In this document: one piece after another, positions 23,106 to 35,169 of the stretch
How the letters are laid out: every line of letters begins with the position of its first letter
Numbering within the stretch: position 1 is the first letter of the stretch
Origin: Tamarix chinensis
Lineage: Eukaryota > Streptophyta > Magnoliopsida > Caryophyllales > Tamaricaceae
Direction of reading: 5' to 3'
Assembly (NCBI GenBank): GCA_030549775.1
Contig: CM060171.1
Location: 138,292,859 to 138,356,858, forward strand
DNA length: 64,000 bases
Made by a program: the position numbers and the translations under genes
Notes under the pieces: model-generated
Database searches by the model: none
Seen by the model: the letters and a program-made list of their open reading frames with translations, nothing else
Told to the model about the DNA's origin: nothing

Positions 23106-23824
23106 GATGGATTGTGTATGGTATTGTATTGATGGGCCTATGGGCCTACCTGTGGATTGAGTGGGTTGTATTAGAAATGGTTTAGCTTTCTAACTATACT
23201 GCAAAGAACATCACTTGGGATGTTCCATGGGTAAGTTCTATTATTTCTAAGTGAATGAGCATTGGTGGCGTATGTTCTTGATGCATGCGGTTAATTATTG
23301 CATTTCAGTTTATATATGTATAATTCCATGATCATGTGATTGATATGATGCATCTAATATGTTGCATGTGGGCCTCAAATATTAGTCTCGTATAATGAGT
23401 TACTCAGTACCATAGTACTAAAGGGTTCATTTCTTGGACCTCTGTTTATTCAATGGCAGTGGCCTTTGTAGGTTAGCTCACAAGCGCTATTTAAGAATTA
23501 CTCATTGGGTTAAGAGCATATCTGAAAAAATTTATGTATTTTCCTTATAAACTCTTGTGTTCTCTTTTCATTGACTTTATTCTATAACCATAATTAGTAG
23601 GTTGTATTTCATGTATTCTAACTATTGCGCAACTTTGTTTTATAATTGAATTATTGGAATTTAAGTAAAGTACGTTTTTAGTCTTAGCACTTGGTATCAG
23701 AACAGTGGAGGAAAACCAATATGGTACTAAGTATGGCGGTAGCACTCCAAAATTTACTGTATTTGCTTTCGCATATAATTTTTGAAAATAAAATTTTTAA
23801 GTAGTAAATTTTAGGTGTGTTACA

Positions 23825-23944
23825 CCATATTTTAGATGGATTCAATTGATGAAAATCTTCGTTCTAATCCAAAATCACTTGTTGAAGGGTAAAGGGTAAA
23901 TAATTATCTATATAATAATATTAATTAGAAACACACACAAAAAC

Positions 23945-23986
<42 letters not shown>

Positions 23987-25119
23987 AATTTTTTTAATAT
24001 ATGGAACTACATCAATTAGGCCATTCAAGGCTTATTTTGGTCGACAAAAGATGGGAAGGCCACCGCCATCCTATCTGTCTTGGAAAAAAAAGGTTTGTAG
24101 TTTTTATGTATTTAAGAATCATTGCCATTTAATATTAAGTATTTAGTATAAGAAATAGATAAGATAATGTAATTTATAACTACAGTTATAATTTATTTTT
24201 TAGTGTCCACGACAGCAAGATAATATAAGTTGGGGATACTACATCATGATATTCATGAAGTAAATATTGGATGGGATAAGAAAAAGTATGTATTTACTTT
24301 GTTTAGTTGATATTAATTATATTTAGCTATATACATTAATACTATCATGGGTTTTTCCATCTTGTGTAGGTCTATCAACATTTAGACCTTTGTAATTATC
24401 AAAATAATAAGATTAATGAAGTAAGGAAAGAATTAATTGATTTTATTACAAGTTTTATGATGATTTTTTGTAGGATCAAATGTGCTCCTTTAATTTTTTG
24501 TACATAGAGTGTAAATTTGAATGAAAAAAATTATGTATGAGGATTTATATGCAAGATATATAATGAAAGTATATAATCATTTATTTTGATGTGAACCTTA
24601 ATAAGTCTGGCTACATGCTATTTTAGATGAGGCAAATACTCATGATGCTGATGAAAACCTTTTGAAAACATATGTAGGTTTTTTGTAGGAGAAAATATGG
24701 TATGACAACGATCAAATTTTTTTTTATAAAAAAAAAAAAATAGAGCATAAACGACCATTATTAGCCAAAACCATCATGTATTCCCCCTCTTAGCAAGTTG
24801 GGATGTTTGTTATGGGTATGCATGATGGTTTTGTCTAACAACCATCATGTATGCCCTTTAGTGAAATGTTTGTTACAGGTATACACAGTGAGTTTTGTCA
24901 ATGACCGCTGTGTATTGTACATATATATGACAGTGTTCTCAATTAAACAACCATATAAATTATGGCATCAATGATTATACAGTTAAATTTAAATTAGTGA
25001 GTACATAGGTTTTTAGAGCTGTCGTATATAGTATATTAAATGATAGATTAGGCGGCAGCTACAAACTGCCCCGTATACTACTTTTCTAACCACCATCTAT
25101 GTGTTTTTCTATAGTAATG
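23825..25119 (+). other. Right part of CACTA B: exon remnants and subterminal DNA
   Basis: Continues the sequence interrupted by the solo LTR. A (TA)n(TG)n microsatellite is at 23949-23986. Short open stretches near 24000-24100 and 24370-24430 may be exons of the element's second gene, but I cannot match them to a domain. Subterminal repeats fill about 24755-25100. Confidence 0.5.
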
Positions 25120-25640
25120 TGGTTTTAGGAAAAAAAAAATAGCCTAAATAGAGAGGAATTTCATAGAGTATCAGACATACGTAATAACAAATAAAAATTA
25201 GGAGAGAATTATTATAGTGGGGAGATGTAGAGGAAATTTTGAATTGATTAGATTAATCAATATGGTTGTTCTTGGTAATCTTAGTGAGGAAAAAAAATAA
25301 GGGTGAATGTTCTTTGATTTATATTAGTTGAAAGGATAGTAATAAACTTCAATTTTTGAAATTCTTGGATCATTAGTTGATTTATACTTTTGCATTGTTT
25401 CGGTGATTTTGTTCCTTAGCGTATTTTGTGTACAGATAAGTTGTTGCAAACACAATTACAAGGCCTAATCTATCATCTAAATGAAAGTTTCAAGGCCAGT
25501 TTAAGAGCACACCATATGTCACAATACCAAATATTTAGGTTTAATTGTCCTACAGACATGATCCAGCCCTTCCGCAAACAAACTAGAGTGTCATATGTCC
25601 TAATACTTGATTTTAGATCAAGGTTAATTCTGCTAGATAT
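25120..25640 (+). repeat. Ty1/copia LTR, right piece
   Basis: Aligns in order with about 38770-39270: AATTAGGAGAGAATTATT, TTGGTGAGG-like, TTTCGGTGATTTTGTTCCTTAGC and GGCCAGTTTAAGA blocks. Together with 15974-16075 it forms one LTR. The border with the internal region is uncertain. Confidence 0.72.
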
Positions 25641-25675
25641 TAGATCTAAAATTCCAAGTCAGAAAAGATGGATAT

Positions 25676-26165
25676 GATATTTGGTGGAAAGTTTGTGGTA
25701 AAATTGTTTGATGGGAAAAATAATTTTGTGCTAAGGAAAAATATGATCAAGCTTATTTAACAAGATCTGCATGTTACCTTGGATGATAAGAATCCAACAA
25801 ATGTGGATGCTACCAAGTGGGAAGATATGAAGTTGCATACAACGAGTACAATCTGGTTGACACTTGTTCCAGAAATTAATACAACATTCTTGACGAGATG
25901 AGTTTGAAAGAATTGTGGGGAAAACTACAAAAAACTTATGCATCGAAGTTACTAGGAAATAAGTTGTTCTTAAAGAAGGGTCTGTTTTTGGTTGAGATGA
26001 CAAAAGAAGGAAATTTGCAATATCATTTCAATGTATTCAATAACCTAACCAATTGAAGATTTTAAACAAGTCATTTAAGAATGAGGATCAAGCTCTCTTG
26101 TTGTTGATGTTATATTCCCAATTTTGCAACACTGGTTGGTCCTAACACTTAGCCCCAGAGGCTCA
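25676..26165 (+). pseudogene. Ty1/copia gag fragment (UBN2-type)
   Basis: Follows the LTR directly, as a 5' gag should. Blocks in shifting plus-strand frames: KLFDGKNNFVLRKNMIKLI (25709-25760; the usual F-G-x-NF-x-LW start of copia gag), a WEDMKLHTTSTIWLTL block (25820-25870), LKEGSVF-like (about 25970, family LKKRLY) and KNEDQALLLLMLY (26077-26115; family DEDQALLLL). At least two stops and several shifts. The gag is cut after this last block; no protease or pol follows. Confidence 0.75.
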
Positions 26166-26757
26166 TTCCTTAAAAGGAATATCCTCCAAGGATTTTCTCT
26201 AGACTTATAAGTTTCCAACATCTCCATGTAACACTTTTACTCATCTAAGAATGTAGTTTATAGGTGTATATTTTATGGTATTATTCAACGAATGTTCACC
26301 TAGCTTTTACTATTTGTTATGATGATTTTCCCCCTTCTCCTTTAGTTTTTTTTTTACCTCATTTTGTAAGAAAAGATAAAATTAAGGTAATTTTGGCATA
26401 TAACTAAAGAAAAGGAGTACGATATGAGGAGTAAAGCTTATATTCATGGAAATTTTGATGTCCCATAATGAAATAACCTAAAAGATAATTCATGTATAGA
26501 GAAAATTAAGATAAGGCAATTAAGGAACAAGAATCTTTGGTGCCCGGTAATTGTGAGCAAGAAACACTATGGTAAATAAGGTTTGTATTTATGTAAATAT
26601 GGTCCATACTTCCTAATTTTCCTCCCACGTTCACTATTAATTCAATCCACATGCATAGTATTATGACAAACATACCAATGCACCATATTTATTAATAAGT
26701 ATCATATTTTTGCTAAATTTTGGCTATACTTTGTATAGCCTTCTATATATATATATG
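26166..26757. other. Unassigned AT-rich DNA
   Basis: No ORF or terminus recognised between the copia gag fragment and CACTA C. Confidence 0.4.
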
Positions 26758-26760
26758 TAT

Positions 26761-28612
26761 CACTACTACGAAAACGGGAAATAATAACGGGATATTAATA
26801 ACGGTAGTTCAAAAACCGTTGTCAAATGCGTGAAAATTTATGGGCGGGATAGTTTTGATAACGGTTATAGTAAAAACCGTTATTAAAAGGGCAATGTTAA
26901 AATTTACACGGATGTTTTAATAACGGTTCTTGAAAGAACCGTTATTAAAAGAGGTTTTAATAACGGTTCTTGAAAGGAACCGTTATCAAAAGTCTGAAAG
27001 TTTTAATAACGGTTCTGAGAGAACCGTTATTAAAAGATGTTTTAATAACGGTTCTTTCAGGAACCGTTATTAAAACCCAAAAATCAAACTTATATTTCAT
27101 TCAGTTCAGTTCTATTTCGTGCCAAAATTTTCAGATTCTCTACACCTTCGTTCACTTGCTCTCCTTCTCCTTGCAAACCCTCGCACCACCACACCAGTTC
27201 CTCTCAAGTAAAGGAAACCCTCGCACCGCCAACTCTCCACCGCGCCTCTGCCATTGTTCCGAAGCTAGCTGACACTTTATGTATGTGTTTGTTCTTCCTC
27301 TCGTAACTTTTTATCTACTTATATAAATGCATGTCGCTAGGGTTTCGTTCGAAAATATGTTGTTGAATGTGTTTGCTGAAAATTTTGTTGTTCGTTGTTG
27401 AATGTTGTATTTTTTTGTATGGAGAACATTATTTAGAGCTACAACGAGCTACAAATAAAAAACAAAGAGAAGACATTATTGAGGTTATTTAGAGGTAGAT
27501 TCAACTGTAAACTTTGGAGGGTCATAACTTTTTCATGCGACCTCGGATTTAGGTGATCTAGGAGGCTATTTTGGGTATTTTTTTGAGATCTACGACGTGG
27601 CAAATCGGCAGGGCCGGTTTGGGTAATATCGGAGCCCAGAAAATGCCATTTTGGCCTCTAAATTGAGGTTTTTTTTTGTTATTATGCCAATTCCGTGTAA
27701 TTATGCCATTTTGGCCTCATATTTTTAGGGCCTTTTCTTAATGTAATTATGCCAATTCCGTGTAATTATGGATGAGACAAGAGCTTTAGGTACCTCCAAA
27801 GAGCTACTGGAACCAGATTTTCAAGTGAAGAAGATGATGATGATGATGAAATTGAAGTTTTTAAGGGTTCAAGTGAAGAAGACGAGCTACATTCCGATGA
27901 TTCAGAATGATTATTATGCAATGGCCAAGCATGTTCATGTTTGTATTTTGTCTATGTCTTTAAGTCTTCTAAGCTAGATTTATGACATTTTGCTTTGGTG
28001 TAGAGCTACCAAGTTGTGGTATGCCTACTAATTTTGATTCTTGAGTATATATGTCTGGTGTATTAACAAGGGATTGATTGAAATTATGGTGTGATTGCAG
28101 ATTTGTTATCAATTGATGTTGTTTTACAATGCAGATTTGGTAATTATTTGAACATACAAATGTGTATGTGGGCAGGAACAAAACTGCAAAAACTAAAAAA
28201 AAAATTGGAGTTTTAATAACGGTTCTTATGAAAACCGTTATTAAAACCTTGTTTTAATAACGGTTCTGATTAAAACCGTTATTAAAACGTAGGTTTTAAT
28301 AACGGTTTTCATAAGAACCGTTATTAAAACTCCAGTTTTTAATAACGGTTTAAATAAGAACCGTTATTAAAACTCCAGTTTTAATAACGGTTTTCATTAG
28401 AACCGTTATTAAAAGCTCCTTTTAACAACGGTTTTTAAGTAAAAACCGTTATTAAATATGAAGTTTACGCACATATTCGCGGGTTTTTGTGTATTTTTCA
28501 TAACGGTTATGAACCGTTATTAAAGATTTAATAACGGGCGATTCAATAACGGTTGAAAACCGTTATTAAAACTATAAAATAACCGTTATTAAAACCCCTT
28601 TCCGTGGTAGTG
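26761..28612 (+). mobile_element. CACTA transposon C, 1.85 kb non-autonomous derivative
   Basis: CACTACTACG at 26761 to GGTAGTG at 28612, TSD TAT at 26758-26760 and 28613-28615. The left end matches the complement of the right end of element A through TIR, subterminal repeats and leader (to about 27400), and the right end (about 27950-28600) matches the complement of A's left end. It is thus an internally deleted relative in opposite orientation. The middle (about 27420-27950) has no counterpart in A. Subterminal palindromes lie at 26780-27080 and 28210-28590. Confidence 0.93.
27821..27910 (+). pseudogene. Acidic C-terminal exon remnant in CACTA C
   Basis: The frame reads SSEEDDDDDEIEVF, then a second SSEEDE block and a stop at 27908-27910. 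An acidic Ser/Asp/Glu tail is common at the C-terminus of CACTA proteins, so this may be the last exon of a deleted TNP2-type gene; that is inference. The overlapping Met-rich frame is a shadow. Confidence 0.4.
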
Positions 28613-28615
28613 TAT

Positions 28616-30260
28616 AACATATATTAGGTCAAATAGAGCAAAGATATCATAGTCATCAAACTTTTAACTTCATTTTTCTTTAATTTCAATCCATTAGGGA
28701 TCTTATGTTAGATTTATTTAGCTCATCATTGTAATTGAAGTATTGAAGATCATACAGAGTTTGTAGTTATGCAATATCCTAAGTTATTTCTTTCCTTCAT
28801 TTCATTTATTTGTTCCATATTTTTTATTATCTTTAATGCAATTCTTGTTATTCATTTATTTAATTGAGTTTGTGATTTTGTGTTGTTTCATTCTATCTTT
28901 GTCAAAAACAATTTATCTGTTCTAGTTAAAGTTATGGTTGTTATATGTTAAGATTCTATATTTTGTGGTTTTATCAATGTGATAGGCTCCATTACTATAG
29001 GGTAGGAGGATAATTATAGCTTATGGGATAATTAATTGTGAGACATAAATTAGACTTAATTGTTATATGTATTTTGGTTAGATTAATAAAACATGAATAA
29101 TGATCAAAGATCTAAGATTTGTGTTTTACTATCTATCTCGATCACCTAGTTAATTTAAGTTTTAATCAAATTCTAGGATAGTATAGTTAATCCATAATTG
29201 GTAATATATACATCTGCAAGTAGAAAATGTGTTGGTTAACATCTAAAGAAAGATATTAATTTAATATAGTTTATTAATATTTAGAAAAACATAATTCAAG
29301 CTTATTGTAATTATAGTTCTAGTTAGTTGCTCCCTAATTGATAATACTCCCATTAATTGAGGCTAAAGATCTTATCTTATATTACTGATTGGTTAGAAAA
29401 TAACTTAAAAGCGAACATTGGTTTATTTGCATAAGGGAATGCTAGAAAGAGGACGTGTGCAAGATTTTATAGATTAACACTAAAAATACTACATGACCAT
29501 ATTATTCGATGATTTGTTGATATCAATATGCTCAATATGTCATATAATCCCTATTATTTGCTTATAGTTATTTAGTTATTGCATCCATTATTAGTTTTAT
29601 TCTTTTCATTATTAGTGATTAGTTTTTCCTTATTTAATAAAATGGGAAATTTATTTGATAATAGAAATCTATGGTTTAAATTACAATCTTCATGGGATAA
29701 ACCCCCTACTTCTTACTTACAATTTGTTTGTGTGTTTATGTTTTAATTTGGAGAGTCTACGTCATCACACTAGTAGTATCGATAGAAATTTCTTGTATTG
29801 AGTAAATCACAGTGCATATAAAGGGGTAACATGCTCAATTAGGAATTTAATCATTCCAAAGCAATTTGGAACATACAATCACATGCGATAATAATATTTA
29901 TGGGTAATCACACTTTCACATTTCCACATATGATAATAATCAACCATACCTTAATAAAGGTTGGACATCAACATGATTCCATAACTCAACACTTATCAAA
30001 CAAACCTTAGTTTAGTTATTAAAGAGGGGCTTGGTGGTTTATCCAATCTAATTCCATTATTTACTTATTGAAAGTAATATAATTCCACAATCCAAGGAAA
30101 TGATCATCAAGACGGTTAATTCCAGATAGAAACTCTCCTTGGAAGCCACACGACATAATAGTTACCTATACTAAAACCTCAACACCGAAGTTCTTAAGTA
30201 CACGTACCCTCTTTAGAGTATATTGAATACGTACAGAGAATAAGTGGGCTGCTTAGCTTG
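28616..30260. other. AT-rich DNA, probable old retroelement debris
   Basis: No coding region recognised. The piece around 29690-29720 (GGGATAAACCCCCTAC) resembles, in reverse, the TCGTATCCCACAGGGA block at about 35220, suggesting a diverged inverted copy of the same dispersed element. Confidence 0.35.
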
Positions 30261-30269
30261 AAGGTCCAA

Positions 30270-30660
30270 ATATGCATTTGAGGACCTATAGTCGACACAT
30301 AAGATTTTTTCCAACTTGGTTTATTTTATTTTATTCAAAACCAATTTTTAGAGTTTCATTTATCATTGTTGATTTTGATAGAATATTTTCATTATTTTTG
30401 GTTGTAAAGAGTGTTTTCATTTTAGTGGTTTCATTTAGTTTGAAATTTTTGTTCAAGTTTACTAGATATTAATATGTCCTTTTATTTGAGTTAATAATAA
30501 ATTTTAATCTATTTTCTTATTTTAATTGCCCTTAGAACCTAGTGTAAGTGGGATATTGGGGTGTACTTACACTAGTTGTAGCGGCAATACCCTCACTCAT
30601 ATTTACCTTGTGTGATGATTTTTAAGTGGTTTGGTTTTTAAAAAAAATGGGGGTGTTGCA
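30270..30660 (+). repeat. LTR 3' end fragment
   Basis: Ends in GGGGGTGTTGCA at 30660, the terminus type shared by the long LTRs of this window (7144, 23824, 37666). No matching left end was found, so it is a truncated piece. Confidence 0.4.
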
Positions 30661-32690
30661 TTATTAATAAGGGACACAAAGTCCACTGAATAATCAAACA
30701 ACCAAATTATCCAAAACAATTCAAACATTTAAATTCCATAGATAGCCTAGGGTAAACATTAACCCATAATCCAAACATTTAATCAATTCCATAAAATTCA
30801 ATCCAATTTAGGCTTTATATTCAAATATTTTAAAACTTCAATATAAATTAAACTATCAAAAGAGATGTTAAAGGTCAACACTAAATTCATCGTCTACCTT
30901 TTAGTCCAATTATTCCATACTAGGCACATTTTAGTCACGAATGACCAAAATACCCTCACACCCTAATTATCCCATTTTAACCATTTAATTACCAAAACTT
31001 TATACAATTTCACAAAACTCATGAAAATTCTAAAAGACCTTCAAAACAACTCTTAAACACAAATATAAATTGCAGGAATTCTAATAATTGGCAAAAGATT
31101 ATTTTATCACTATACATGATTTAAGTTTAAATAAAGAATATAATATTAAACATGCATATTTACCCTTCCATAATTCATATGCTTAACATAACATACTTGA
31201 AAAATAACATGGCATTTGTAAAACGAAAATTTCCCCTTTAGAGTATACAAAGCTTAAATCATGCAAAGCTAATTTGAAACATACTCAAATACTAACACAA
31301 TATAAATCAAAATTTAAGTAAAATATGTAATAAAAAAATAAATATAACATGACATGGAAATGTTTTTTTAGACCATTTTGCTTTCACTAAGACCTAAGCA
31401 AAATTAAATGCATAAAACAACAGGCTTACACATATTATCACATGCATAAAATCAGATTTTTAGTTACAAAAAATTTACATAAATGATAATAATATATAAA
31501 TATGGTTTCATAAAATAGTATAGAACTCATAAAATACTCATACATATTTATATTTCACGCTCTTACAAACTTCATAGTTTCCATAATAAATACAATATAC
31601 GATGATACTAAGCCTAAAAATCCTAACATGCTATTACAACATATTCTACCATGTAAAGAGTGAGTTGGACTTAGCTAGATCTAAAGCTTAGCAAAACGTA
31701 CAAAAATTGTCTTCTCCAAGACCACCTCAAGAACTATTTAGATAGCCTTCAATAATAATATAATAACAAAATGATAAAAAAAAAATCATAACAATATATA
31801 TATAATTTCAAAGGAGAAGAAAATATTACCCTTTAGAAATCAAGAGGAAGGAATATGAATTTAAACAAGAATAAGTCAAGAACTAGCACCACTTCCTCCA
31901 ACCTTTATCTTCCTACACTTATATCTAGTGTTTAACAGCTAAGCTGAGGAGAAATTGAGAAAATATAAGGAAATAAATACTAAGCAAAAGGAACATATCA
32001 ACTTGCACCTAGAATTGGACTCATAAGCAAGGAAAAATCACAATAAAAAAAATCAACTTGACAAAAAAAAGGTAACAACACTAATATTGATCACAGATGG
32101 GTAAAGAGAGGGAAAAAGGACATCAAGGTATGATTTTAGGGAGAATTTTTTTTAATTTAAATATTCAAATGAAAGGGTCATAATGAAAAAAAAATAGGAT
32201 AAGGTTGAGTAACAAAAGAGAACAAAGGCCTTAACGTTCCAACCAAAAAAAACTTGTGTTGACAGCTAAAAACATGATTTTATGTGAGAAAAATGCAATG
32301 ATGAGTGATTTGGGCAAAAATAAGGAGTTGGGTGACATGAATCATATGGGGAGAGGTATAAAGGGTGGGTTAACTATGTAAAAACTTTAATAAAAGCTAG
32401 GATGATTGGTGTGTAAGAGATATTAATTAAAATTGAGTGTGTAAGTGTTTATGTCATAAACACTTGAGTTTTGTATTTTTAATCAAAATTTTGGTAGAAT
32501 GAAAGAAAAGAAGCCCATAAATAATTTTTTTAGTTCGAATGATGGTTAAGATTCAATGGATAGTTTGGAGATTAATTATATTTAATTTTAGGTAAAAAAA
32601 TGTAAGAAAGTCTAATAATGAGAACTTAATGGGAAAAAAATTAGTAGATGGATCCCAAAATCATACAAATTTATGGGGTGGTGTGAAATC
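30661..32690 (-). repeat. Probable long-LTR relative, minus orientation
   Basis: Contains TACCCTCACACCCTAATTATCCC (about 30950) and TCTCCAAGACCACCTCAAGAAC (about 31712), matching motifs of the minus-strand LTR at 43390-45434. A decayed terminus GGGGTGGTGTGA ends near 32688. No TSD was found, and no ORF is present. Confidence 0.35.
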
Positions 32691-34537
32691 ATTTTACAAA
32701 TACAAATATATATATTTTTATGTTAAAGTTTATTTGATGATCAATATATATTATAATACCCCGAATTTTATTAAATCTTAGACCCAATTGATTAATATGT
32801 TGACCTAATTCTAATTTTGAAAATTTGATATCTCTACCTTATCCTGATTCCCTAATCCTAAATTTTAACCTAATCTTAATATTTATTCTAGGCTTTAATA
32901 TTTTTAACCTAAACCTAAACTCAAATGGTTGATAATTAAATTATCCTAATATCCTAATCTAAATTATTTTAACCTAATTCTAATTCTAACCTTAAACTCA
33001 TTTTCTTCTCTCCTTTTTCCTTTTTCTCCTTCTCTTTTTCTTTTCCTTTTTCTTTCCCCTCCTGTTCACATTTTTTCTCTTATTCTTCCTATTCTTCTTG
33101 TGTGAATCACTCCCTCGACCATATCCCCTCTACCTTTCTTCCATGACATACACCCTATCCTCATCATCACACCACCATCACATCTTTGATGTGATATGTT
33201 TGGTTGAAAAATCTTACTCATTCACCTCACGCCATTTGTGACCCTCTGCCATTCTTCAGCATGTATGCAACACATGTGCATGTACATGTATATGTAACTC
33301 ATAGACCCTCCCTCCATTTTATGTCTAAGAGCAATAATGCTTTTCTTTTTCCCTTCCTCGTTCTTGCTATCGCCCAAATGCCACAACAACCAAGCAGCGC
33401 CACTATCTACCACACCTCCCTCCCTTGAACCAACCCTAATTACCACTGAACCCTCTTTAGCACCAACCATAACCATTGAAAAAACCCCTTAACATTCAAG
33501 CTTCACCACCAAAACCACCCTCCTTACTTTCCTTCCCTTTAATGACGTCCATTATTGCCATTCCCTTCCCCTTAGCACCGACCACTACCACCAAAACCAA
33601 CCCTATATTTGATCATAACCTTTGTTCCTCTCTCATTTTCTTTTCCATCCACCATTGAATCCACCACAACCCTTCAAATCTTTCCACCAGAGCAACTCCA
33701 AACCATTCGACCACTTCCACCAACCATCATCTACCACCTTCTACCTTCTCCACCATTCCTTACCCACCACCATCAGCCCTCTTTTCCATTCCAATCCCCT
33801 TAGCAATGGAAGATAGTGTCATTCCCACCTTTTTCTTTGGCACTTGTTGCCATTTCCCATCCTATTATTGTGTAAAGTTTTGTAGAGACACGTTTGAGCC
33901 TTGCATTTAAGTATTGCTATATTCTTTCACTCTCTATTATATTATCCTTTCCTTAGTTATATTCTTAAGTTATAATTATATTTTATTATTATTATTTCTT
34001 AGTGATTTCATAGGGGTCTTACAGGAGGTGGGATAAGATATACGTACTTAGAGATTGGTGCCCTTTTTTCAATAAAGATACTAGTCATAATTAGGGGTTT
34101 TGTGCTAAATATTATGTGTTATTTGTATGTTATCATGATGTGATAATTATGTTTTAAATTTCCATGTTGGAAATATTATGATGAGGTGATATCATATGAT
34201 TTGATGGAAATTAAGATGAGAAAGCATGCACTTATACGATCTCATCACGATATTTCATATGCTATAAACCCTGGGTAAGTTATTATGATTTATGGTATTG
34301 AAATGTAGGTTTTATAAAGTATGGTAGTTAGGAAATTATTATATTTTATATGTTTGGTGATGTAATAAATTTAGAATTTAAAAATAATGATACCAAACAT
34401 ATAAGCTTTCATAAAACAAAGCATTTGTTTATCCTTAAGAGCGTTTGGGTTAATATGGATTAATATAGAAATTTTGGTATTTTATTATGTCATAAGGGGT
34501 AAAATATGATAAGAATATCATTTGAAAAATTTATAGT

Positions 34538-34780
34538 AGTTATGAATGGCCTAAGTCTAAATAAAATGAGATAATGGCTTAAGTTGAGAATAGTAACCCT
34601 AGATGCTATGTTATTATTGTATATAAATGGCCTAAGTCTAAGCATGATTTTTATAGTTGTTATGAATGGCTTAAGTATAAATAAAATAATATAATGGCTT
34701 AAGTTGAGAATAGTAACTCTAGAGGCTATGTTATTATCGTATATGTAAGATGTTAGAGTTAGAGCATGATTTTTAGATAT
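34538..34780 (+). repeat. Direct repeat, ~120-bp unit, 2 copies
   Basis: Two successive copies of an AATGGCCTAAGTCTAAATAAA...GGCTATGTTATTAT unit inside the LTR. A shorter degenerate third copy may follow near 34880. Confidence 0.75.
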
Positions 34781-35169
34781 GTTATTAATATTTTAATTTT
34801 AAGAATTTCTATTTTAATTTTATTATTATAATAATACCATGGGAAAATTTATACCCTACTTGTGAAATTAGGGGTTTGTAGGAGCGCAAATAGTAACTCT
34901 TGAGATAGTGTTGTTATCATATGTGTAAGATGTTGGAGTTAGATCTTAATTTTTTTTATATACTGATAATAATAATATTTGAGAATATATGCTAAAAATT
35001 GTGGATATATGATAAATATGGAATAAGTTATGCTTATAATGTGAAATTATGGTTTCTTGGGAAAATTAGGGATCTATTCCTTGAGGGCGGTCTTGATACC
35101 TATGTGGTTGTCCTTTATATGTTTCACTTATGTGTTTTTTTATACCTACGTGAGTCTCGTATGATGGTA

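Larger units (their letters stand above)
20025..23824 (+). mobile_element. Solo LTR, 3.8 kb, inserted in CACTA B
   Basis: Starts TGCAACACCCC at 20025 and ends GTGTTACA at 23824, so the ends are inverted repeats of the TGTAACACCC type. The perfect 5-bp TSD CCATA is at 20020-20024 and 23825-23829. No gag or pol inside. Internal order: pyrimidine-rich block (about 20290-21460), a 146-bp tandem array (21985-22710), a 33-bp tandem array (22837-23105), and the conserved LTR end. It belongs to the same broad family as the LTRs at 3611-7144, 32752-37666 and 43390-45434. A single LTR with matching TSDs indicates LTR-LTR recombination after insertion. Confidence 0.92.
16076..25119 (+). mobile_element. 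CACTA transposon B, split by a solo LTR
   Basis: Left end CACTAGCAG at 16076; right end CTATAGTAATG at 25119 (complement CATTACTATAG, a decayed CACTA terminus). TSD TGG occurs at 16073-16075 and 25120-25122. Joining the flanks gives a copia LTR segment that aligns with the uninterrupted copy at about 38755-38830, an independent check. Subterminal motifs differ from elements A/C/E: ACCGT(C/T)(G/A)TGTATA words at 16130-16500 and 24750-25100. It holds a TNP2 relic (17130-19330), a Pro/Thr/Ser-rich exon (19489-19940) and a solo LTR (20025-23824). Confidence 0.83.
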
